From: a bacterium
Lineage (GTDB): Bacteria > Patescibacteriota > WWE3 > 2-01-FULL-39-13 > JAQBTZ01
Assembly (NCBI GenBank): GCA_027624675.1
Contig: JAQBTZ010000002.1
Location: 1 to 19,383 of the forward strand
DNA length: 19,383 nt
Direction of reading: 5' to 3'
A program made the position numbers and the translations under genes. The notes beneath the pieces were generated by a model. That model made no database searches, was not told the origin of the DNA, and saw nothing but the letters and a program-made list of their open reading frames with translations. Shown here piece after piece: positions 14,276 through 19,383 of the stretch. Position 1 is the stretch's first letter. Each line of letters opens with the position of its first letter.

Positions 14276-14857
14276 ATGATAGTGGAGTTTATATATAGCA
14301 ATATTGATGCAATAACAAATTCGTTAAAAGAAGGCAAAGTTATTGTTCTGCCTTCCGATACCTTGTACGGTTTTTCGTGTTTAGCTTTAAGTCCAATATC
14401 AGTTGAGAAAATATATACTCTAAAACAGCGAGAAAATAATAAGCCTTTTATAATCTTAATCTCAGATATATCAGAGTTAGAAAAGTTTGGAATAAAATTA
14501 AACGATTATCAATTAAATTTTTTGAAATTGAATTGGCCTGCATCACTTACTGTAGTGTTTGATGTAACTGATGAAAAGTTTTCATATTTACATAGGGGTA
14601 TAAAATCTTTAGGATTTAGAATTCCAGCTAATCAATTATTAATTGATATTTTAAGACAAGTTGGGCCAATTACCTCTACTACTGTAAATATTTCAGGTCA
14701 GCCACCTGTCAAAACTGTCGATGAGGCTATTAAACTGTTTGGATCTAAAATTGATTTATATGTTGAGAATGGGGTTATGCAGTCCGAGCCATCTACTGTT
14801 ATAAAACTAGATAAAAGCAGTTTTGCCGTGTTAAGGCAGGGTAAAGTCTTGTTATAA
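14276..14857 (+). CDS. tsaC: L-threonylcarbamoyladenylate synthase (TsaC/YrdC/Sua5 family)
   Basis: TsaC makes threonylcarbamoyl-AMP from threonine, bicarbonate and ATP, the first step of the t6A37 modification of ANN-decoding tRNAs. The 193-residue product carries PSDTLYG (26-32), the K-x-R site in LKQRENNKPF (49-58), SLGFRIP (111-117), STTVNISGQPP (134-144) and EPSTVIKL (171-178), all YrdC-domain landmarks. It is the short form without the extra Sua5 domain. It begins 14 bases after the antitoxin gene with no evident promoter, so it may be read from the toxin promoter. Its stop codon lies within a TATAAT that may serve the copper operon. Confidence 0.93.
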   Translation: MIVEFIYSNIDAITNSLKEGKVIVLPSDTLYGFSCLALSPISVEKIYTLKQRENNKPFIILISDISELEKFGIKLNDYQLNFLKLNWPASLTVVFDVTDEKFSYLHRGIKSLGFRIPANQLLIDILRQVGPITSTTVNISGQPPVKTVDEAIKLFGSKIDLYVENGVMQSEPSTVIKLDKSSFAVLRQGKVLL

Positions 14858-14906
14858 TCACACCTAGGGGGTAGGTATTGACTTCTTTTATTTTTTACTC
14901 TAATCT
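14831..14906 (+). promoter_or_regulatory. Copper operon promoter region with candidate CsoR operator
   Basis: An inverted repeat ACCTA (14862-14866), GGGGG (14867-14871), TAGGT (14872-14876) occupies the 58-base gap before the cupredoxin gene. Its G5-TA core resembles CsoR operators of Firmicutes, which contain A/T-ACCC followed by GGGGTA. Two promoters are possible. One uses TATAAT (14853-14858) with a weak TTAAGG (14831-14836), putting the repeat over the start site. The other uses TTGACT (14878-14883) with TCTAAT (14899-14904, 15-base spacer) or TAATCT (14901-14906, 17-base spacer), with the repeat just upstream of the -35. csoR is the second gene of the operon, so autoregulation is expected. 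Confidence 0.6.
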
Positions 14907-14915
14907 TAGTGGATC

Positions 14916-15332
14916 ATGAAAGAAAATCCTGAATCCAAAATTACAGTTTATCTATTTTTAATAGTTATTGTCGTTATTTTATTTGTTTTTTTTAAAGTGG
15001 TTTCTGGAGGTAATAATGCTGAACAAAATGAAGTTTTAGGTGCGAAAAACACAGTTACAGTTGAAGGGACTCAGTATCTTGATGTAACAGCAAAAGGAGG
15101 TTACGCACCTTCTGTTATTAACGCAAAGGCGGGTATGGAAACTATCTTAAGGATCAAAACATCTAGTACTTTTGACTGTAGTTCTGCATTTAATATTCCT
15201 AAACTTAATATTCGAAAAAACCTTCCACCTACTGGGAGTATTGAAATTGCATTAGGAGTTCAAACTGCTGGGACCAAATTATTGGGAACCTGCTCGATGG
15301 GTATGTACAGTTTTAATATGATTTTTAATTAA
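14916..15332 (+). CDS. Membrane-anchored cupredoxin-like protein
   Basis: The 138-residue product has an N-terminal transmembrane anchor (about residues 9-30), a short linker, and a cupredoxin-like domain (about 45-138): VTAKGGYAPSVINAKAGMET, then FDCSSAFNIPKLNIRKNLPP and a C-terminal LGTCSMGMYSFNMIF. The arrangement resembles cupredoxin_1-type domains found with copper ATPases. Candidate metal ligands are C88, C126, M128 and M130; no histidine is present in the domain, unlike plastocyanin or azurin. First gene of the copper operon, two bases or less from csoR in effect (stop 15330-15332, next ATG 15334). Likely an extracytoplasmic copper binder or chaperone. Confidence 0.8.
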   Translation: MKENPESKITVYLFLIVIVVILFVFFKVVSGGNNAEQNEVLGAKNTVTVEGTQYLDVTAKGGYAPSVINAKAGMETILRIKTSSTFDCSSAFNIPKLNIRKNLPPTGSIEIALGVQTAGTKLLGTCSMGMYSFNMIFN

Positions 15333-15333
15333 T

Positions 15334-15609
15334 ATGGTTAATTCAAAGAAAAATTCTAAAATTGCATTAAAAAAAGCACAAACTAGTATTAATAATATCT
15401 TAAAAATGATTGAAGATGATAGGTATTGTATTGATATCCTACAGCAGATTTTATCTGTAAATGGATTATTAAAATCAGCTTCAAGCAAGATATTAGAAAA
15501 TCATTTAAACACCTGTTTTATAGAGGGGATGTGTTCTGCAGATACCAAAATAAAAAAGGATTTAGTAAAAGAGGTGTTGGATGTAATTAAATTAGGAGGG
15601 AAAAGTTAA
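15334..15609 (+). CDS. csoR: Copper-sensing transcriptional repressor, CsoR family
   Basis: A 91-residue all-helical CsoR/RcnR/FrmR protein. It contains IEDDRYCIDILQQILSVNGL (26-45) and LENHLNTC (54-61), giving the Cu(I) triad C32-H57-C61, with the same spacing as C36-H61-C65 of Mycobacterium tuberculosis CsoR. That distinguishes it from formaldehyde-sensing FrmR and nickel-sensing RcnR, whose N-terminal ligand positions differ. An extra C67 follows. CsoR binds DNA as a tetramer and releases it on Cu(I) binding. Its gene precedes copA and shares a TAATG junction with it (15607-15611); the candidate operator is upstream of the cupredoxin gene. Confidence 0.92.
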   Translation: MVNSKKNSKIALKKAQTSINNILKMIEDDRYCIDILQQILSVNGLLKSASSKILENHLNTCFIEGMCSADTKIKKDLVKEVLDVIKLGGKS

Positions 15610-17912
15610 TGGAATATAATGCTGGAGTTAAAGGTATGCACTGTGCTAGTTGTGCGATGATAATCGAAAAAACTTTGTTAAAAGAGGATGGGGTTAAAAG
15701 TTGTCAGGTTAATTACGCTACAGAAAAATTAAAGATTGAGTTTGATGATTCTAAAGTAAACCTTAAAGATTTAGGTAAAAAAATTGAACCTTTGGGTTAT
15801 ACGTTAAATATTAAAGAAGAAGCACATACAATGGCAGATGGAACTGTTATGAGTGGAATGGATCATTCAGAACATTTAGGGTTAGATCAGAGTAAGCAAG
15901 ACAAACTTAAGGAGTTAGAAAGTCTTAAGAAAAAGGTTATAATTGTTATCCCCCTTATAGTTTTTAGTTTTCTTGTAATGGGTTGGGAAATTCTTGCTAC
16001 ATATAAATTTGTTCCGGAAATGACTTTTAGTACAAGTGAATTTGTTCATCATATTTTACCTTTATTTGCAACATATACTTTATTTGTTGTAGGAGCTGTT
16101 TATTTAGAAGCTGTTGTTAGATTTATAAAATACAAAGTTGCAAATATGGATACTTTAGTGGGTATCGGGACTTTAACTGCTTACTTATACAGTATTTTGG
16201 TAATCACGTTCGAGACTTTTTTACAAAAATATATAAATGTTGAACATACTTATTTTGATGTAACAATTATTGTTATTGGTTTTATTACATTAGGTAAATA
16301 TTTAGAGTCAAAATCTAAACTTAAAACAGGTGAGGCTATAGAAAAGTTGTTAAATTTACAGGCTAAAACTGCGTTAGTAGAAAGAAATGGAGAAAGGGTA
16401 GAAATTCCAGTTGAAAAGGTTTTAGTTGGTGAACTTATTATTGTTAAACCTGGCACTAAGATTCCTGTTGATGGAAAGGTGGTTGAGGGTTACTCATCTG
16501 TTGATGAATCAATGATTACAGGCGAGTCAATTCCAACGGATAAATCTATTGGAGATTTGGTTATTGGAGGAACAATAAATAAGCAAGGGATGTTAAAGTT
16601 TATGTCTACTAAGATTGGCTCTGATACTGTTTTATCACAAATTGTTAAGATGGTTGAAGATGCTCAGGGTAGTAAAGCTCCAATTCAGAAGCTTGCCGAT
16701 AAAATTTCTGCAATTTTTGTTCCAATCGTTTTAGTTCTTTCAGTAGTAACACTACTTGTTTGGGTCATTGTTGGATCATTTTTCCTTCCTTTTAGTCAGG
16801 CGTTATCAATTGGGCTGCTTTCGTTTATTGGGATATTAGTAATTGCTTGTCCTTGTGCATTAGGTTTGGCAACGCCAACTGCAATTATTGTAGGAACAGG
16901 TAAAGGAGCAGAAAACGGAATATTAGTTAAAAATGCCGAAGGGTTAGAAAAGTTAAATAAGGTTAATACAATCGTTACGGACAAGACAGGGACGTTAACA
17001 AAGGGATTGCCCGAGGTTACAGATGTTATAAAAACTGGAGATTTTACTGAAGATCAGATTTTACAAATCTTAGCCTCTATTGAGGAAAATTCAGAACATC
17101 CATTAGCGTTAGCTGTTACAAAAAAGGCAACTGAAAAGAAATTAACATTAAGTAGTATTACTGATTTTTCAATTATAGAAGGTAAGGGACTTACCGCAAA
17201 GATTGATGGGGTTAAATATTATGCAGGTAATTTAAAGTTGATTGAAGATTTAAATATTGATTTTGATATATCAATGATTGATAGTCTAACAAATAAAGGT
17301 AAAACACCAGTATTTTTAGTTAAAGAAGCTAGCGTAATTGGTGTTATTGGGATTGCCGATACATTGAAAGATAATGCCAAAGACACAATAACTGCGTTAC
17401 ACAAACTTAATATTAAGGTCATATTATTAACTGGGGATAATCTACAAACGGCTAAATATATTGCTGATCAGGTGGGCATAGACGAAGTAATTGCAGAAGT
17501 ATTACCTAATCAAAAAGCTGACAAGATTAAAGAGTTACAAAAAACTGGTTTAATAGTTGCAATGGTTGGAGATGGAGTTAATGATGCTCCTGCACTTGCT
17601 CAATCTGATGTTGGAATAGCAATGGCAACTGGAACTGATGTTGCAATTGAATCTGCAGAACTTACCCTGCTTAAGGGGGATATATCTAAAATTTTAAAAG
17701 CAATAAAGCTTTCAAAGTTTACGATGAGTGCTATTAAACAAAATTTGTTCTGGGCATTTATTTACAACATAATTGGAATCCCTATTGCTGCAGGTTTGTT
17801 ATACCCATTTTGGGGTGTCTTACTTAACCCTGTTTTTGCAGGACTTGCAATGTCACTTAGTAGCGTATCGGTAGTTTCAAATTCGTTAAGACTAAAGTAT
17901 AAATCATTATGA
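15609..17912 (+). CDS. copA: Cu(+)-exporting P1B-type ATPase
   Basis: A 767-residue P1B ATPase. It has one N-terminal HMA domain (C12-x-x-C15 in GMHCASC), then a His/Met-rich linker (about 73-90), two leading helices, the actuator loop TGES (304-307), membrane CPC (414-416), phosphorylation site DKTGT (458-462), HP (498-499) and GDGVND (654-659). The last helices carry YN (719-720) and the M748-S-L-S-S-V-S pattern, which with CPC specify Cu(+) (P1B-1). AGGAGGG at 15594-15600, inside csoR, is a strong Shine-Dalgarno sequence eight bases before the ATG. The TGA stop overlaps the next ATG (ATGA). It pumps Cu(+) out of the cytosol. Confidence 0.95.
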   Translation: MEYNAGVKGMHCASCAMIIEKTLLKEDGVKSCQVNYATEKLKIEFDDSKVNLKDLGKKIEPLGYTLNIKEEAHTMADGTVMSGMDHSEHLGLDQSKQDKLKELESLKKKVIIVIPLIVFSFLVMGWEILATYKFVPEMTFSTSEFVHHILPLFATYTLFVVGAVYLEAVVRFIKYKVANMDTLVGIGTLTAYLYSILVITFETFLQKYINVEHTYFDVTIIVIGFITLGKYLESKSKLKTGEAIEKLLNLQAKTALVERNGERVEIPVEKVLVGELIIVKPGTKIPVDGKVVEGYSSVDESMITGESIPTDKSIGDLVIGGTINKQGMLKFMSTKIGSDTVLSQIVKMVEDAQGSKAPIQKLADKISAIFVPIVLVLSVVTLLVWVIVGSFFLPFSQALSIGLLSFIGILVIACPCALGLATPTAIIVGTGKGAENGILVKNAEGLEKLNKVNTIVTDKTGTLTKGLPEVTDVIKTGDFTEDQILQILASIEENSEHPLALAVTKKATEKKLTLSSITDFSIIEGKGLTAKIDGVKYYAGNLKLIEDLNIDFDISMIDSLTNKGKTPVFLVKEASVIGVIGIADTLKDNAKDTITALHKLNIKVILLTGDNLQTAKYIADQVGIDEVIAEVLPNQKADKIKELQKTGLIVAMVGDGVNDAPALAQSDVGIAMATGTDVAIESAELTLLKGDISKILKAIKLSKFTMSAIKQNLFWAFIYNIIGIPIAAGLLYPFWGVLLNPVFAGLAMSLSSVSVVSNSLRLKYKSL

Positions 17913-18943
17913 TTGAAAATATAAAGATTCAATTTTTTGAATATTACGTTAAAGGAATGCATTGTGGATCATGTGAGTTAGTTGTTGAGGATAGTATTGC
18001 TAAACACAAAAGTATTAAAGATGTTAAGGCCAATTTAAAAGATAGTAAAGTTGTAATAAATTTTAATACAGAAGTTGATCCAACTGAGATTAAAAATGAT
18101 TTAGATTTATTACTGAAAGATCTTGGGTACTCGTTACATAATGAAAAAGTTATTAATGAAAAAACTAATTATAAAGAACTTGGATTAGCATTTTTTATTG
18201 CATGTTTATTTTTAGGATCTTTTATACTTCTTCAAAAACTTGGAGTTGTAAATTTATTAAATGCAAATCAGGTAACCTTGCCATTTGTTTTTTTTATTGG
18301 TGTTATTGCTTCTTTATCTACATGTATGGCAGTTGTTGGAGGGCTGGTCTTAAGCCTTTCATCTTCGTATGCAAAGGTTAATAAAAATAGTTATTTACCT
18401 TTAGTTACGTTTCATGTCTCTAGAGTTTTAAGCTTTCTTATTTTAGGAGGTGTAATAGGTTTGATTGGTTCCGCTTTTACATTAACATCTACTACTACAT
18501 TTCTGATTAGTTTGGTTCTATTTTTTGTAATGGTGGTATTGGGTCTAAACTTATTAGAGGCTTTTCCGTTTGTTAGAAAATTACAAATTAAGATACCAAA
18601 CAGATTAAGGTTTAATGTTTCTGAGGGTAAATTTAACAGTTTAACTCCAATTTTATTAGGAATGTCTACTTTTTTTCTACCTTGTGGATTTACACAGTCA
18701 ATGCAAGTTTATGCACTAGCTACAGGTGACGTGCTATCAGGTGCAATGACTATGCTGGTTTTTTCGTTGGGGACTTTGCCAGTATTAGCACTAATTAGTT
18801 TTGCATCTGTTAAATTATCTAAAAACCTACAATCTGGTTTATTTTTTAAGACTGCTGGATTTATTATTATTTTCTTTGCAATATTTAATCTTTTGGCAGC
18901 TTTGGTCGCAGTTGGTTTAATTAATCCTTTAGGGATATTTTAG
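17909..18943 (+). CDS. HMA domain fused to a DsbD/SafE-like membrane protein
   Basis: The 344-residue product begins with an HMA copper-binding domain (about 9-78; C19-x-x-C22 in VKGMHCGSC). A membrane region follows with six or seven helices from about residue 91. Two halves each start with a conserved cysteine: C139 in SLSTCMAVVGGLVLSLSSSY and C259 in FFLPCGFTQSMQVYALATG. The second motif matches the DsbD_2 group, often annotated as sulfite exporter TauE/SafE or UreH-like. Such paired cysteines in DsbD/CcdA relatives carry electrons across the membrane. Translation is coupled to copA. It may move copper, or pass reducing power to external copper proteins; the substrate is unknown. Confidence 0.8.
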   Translation: MIENIKIQFFEYYVKGMHCGSCELVVEDSIAKHKSIKDVKANLKDSKVVINFNTEVDPTEIKNDLDLLLKDLGYSLHNEKVINEKTNYKELGLAFFIACLFLGSFILLQKLGVVNLLNANQVTLPFVFFIGVIASLSTCMAVVGGLVLSLSSSYAKVNKNSYLPLVTFHVSRVLSFLILGGVIGLIGSAFTLTSTTTFLISLVLFFVMVVLGLNLLEAFPFVRKLQIKIPNRLRFNVSEGKFNSLTPILLGMSTFFLPCGFTQSMQVYALATGDVLSGAMTMLVFSLGTLPVLALISFASVKLSKNLQSGLFFKTAGFIIIFFAIFNLLAALVAVGLINPLGIF

Positions 18944-18951
18944 ATAATAAT

Positions 18952-18980
18952 TTGTACACTTTAAAAAAATAAAGTATTAT
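18952..18980 (+). promoter_or_regulatory. Weak candidate promoter before the SurA-like gene
   Basis: TATTAT at 18975-18980 (five of six) with TTGTAC at 18952-18957 (three of six) and a 17-base spacer, 47 bases before the ATG at 19027. A six-bp AT-rich inverted repeat ACTTTA/TAAAGT with an A6 loop (18958-18975) lies in the spacer. It lacks a T-run and is too weak to count as a terminator of the copper operon. The 83-base gap shows nothing else. Confidence 0.35.
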
Positions 18981-19026
18981 GGTTAAATTACCTATAGTGT
19001 TTAAGTTTTAATTTAGAAAGAAAAAT

Positions 19027-19383
19027 ATGGAAAATCGAAAAGAAATGAATCAAGAAAAAGTATCATCAGTAAAAAATGTAGTTAGTTTTGTTAAAAAGGT
19101 TAATTTTTTTCAGATACTAATACTACTAGTTTTAGTTTTAGTAGGGTTTTTTGCATACAAATATAAAGGTGAGTTTATTGTAGCTACTGTTAATGGAAAA
19201 CCTATAACTAGAATAGAACTTATGAAAGAGCTAGAGAAACAAGGTGCAAAGCAAGCTTTGGATTCTATTATAGTTCAACGATTAATCGCAGAAAAGGCAA
19301 AAAATGAAAATATAGAAATTTCAAATGAAGATGTTGCAGCTGAGATTAAAAATATTAAAGAGATGTTAACTGCGCAAGGTTTA
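19027..19383 (+). CDS. SurA/PrsA-like membrane-anchored chaperone, 3' truncated
   Basis: The first 119 codons are present and the frame is open to the window edge. The N-terminus is charged, then one transmembrane helix (about residues 27-43, FFQILILLVLVLVGFFAY) is followed by VATVNGKPITRIELMKELEK, QALDSIIVQRLIAEKAKNEN and ISNEDVAAEIKNIKEML. This matches the SurA_N chaperone domain that precedes a parvulin peptidyl-prolyl isomerase domain in SurA and PrsA proteins. In a single-membrane cell it would help fold exported proteins. The isomerase domain, if present, is outside the window. Confidence 0.8.
   Translation, partial: MENRKEMNQEKVSSVKNVVSFVKKVNFFQILILLVLVLVGFFAYKYKGEFIVATVNGKPITRIELMKELEKQGAKQALDSIIVQRLIAEKAKNENIEISNEDVAAEIKNIKEMLTAQGL

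Noticed and set aside
10417..17912. TGA recoding to glycine as in Gracilibacteria/Absconditabacteria
   Set aside because: TGA ends rpoA and copA exactly at expected protein ends, and the conserved genes contain no in-frame TGA.
18958..18975. ACTTTA/TAAAGT hairpin after the copper operon as a terminator
   Set aside because: Six A-T-rich pairs around an A6 loop with no T tract would be unstable; it may be part of a promoter spacer instead.
1..19383. CRISPR arrays, insertion sequences, integrases, long repeats or rRNA genes
   Set aside because: I saw no regularly spaced repeats, transposase or integrase motifs, long direct or inverted repeats, or rRNA-like sequence on either strand.

Overview
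The window looks like a low-GC, gene-dense piece of a Candidate Phyla Radiation (CPR, Patescibacteria) chromosome. The main evidence is a near-complete S10/spc/alpha ribosomal-protein cluster in which rpsE (S5) is followed after one base by rplO (L15), leaving no room for rpmD (L30), a protein absent across CPR. Short genes, tight packing, few strong Shine-Dalgarno sites and many single-pass membrane proteins fit the same picture. TGA is used as a normal stop (rpoA, copA), so this is not one of the CPR lineages that recode TGA. I cannot place it below that level; Microgenomates or Katanobacteria are guesses only.

Region 1 (1-11867, all +) is the translation core: end of rpsC, rplP, rpmC, rpsQ, rplN, rplX, rplE, rpsN (zinc type), rpsH, rplF, rplR, rpsE, rplO, secY, a YbaB/EbfC-family gene, adk, map, infA, rpmJ, rpsM, rpsK, rpsD, rpoA, rplQ, rplM, rpsI. 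The infA gene has no ATG, GTG or TTG start. It follows a leader that contains a terminator-like hairpin with alternative pairing partners, one of which covers its ribosome-binding region.

Region 2 (about 11868-14261) is accessory: a broken BRO/DinD-like gene whose two halves are in different frames, a tRNA-Pro(GGG), a minus-strand membrane-anchored protein with 12 external cysteines, and a BrnT-like toxin plus CopG-like antitoxin pair. The toxin gene has a near-consensus promoter that would give an almost leaderless mRNA. Its start lies back to back with that of the minus-strand gene across a perfect palindrome.

Region 3 (14276-18943, +) starts with tsaC (tRNA t6A synthesis) and continues into a four-gene copper operon: membrane-anchored cupredoxin, CsoR copper-sensing repressor, CopA Cu+ P-type ATPase, and an HMA domain fused to a DsbD/SafE-like membrane protein. 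A candidate CsoR operator (inverted repeat ACCTA-GGGGG-TAGGT) lies between the candidate promoters of this operon. The likely logic is that Cu+ binds CsoR and releases the operon, CopA exports Cu+, and the cupredoxin and HMA-SafE proteins handle copper or thiols at the membrane. The window ends inside a SurA/PrsA-like membrane-anchored chaperone gene.
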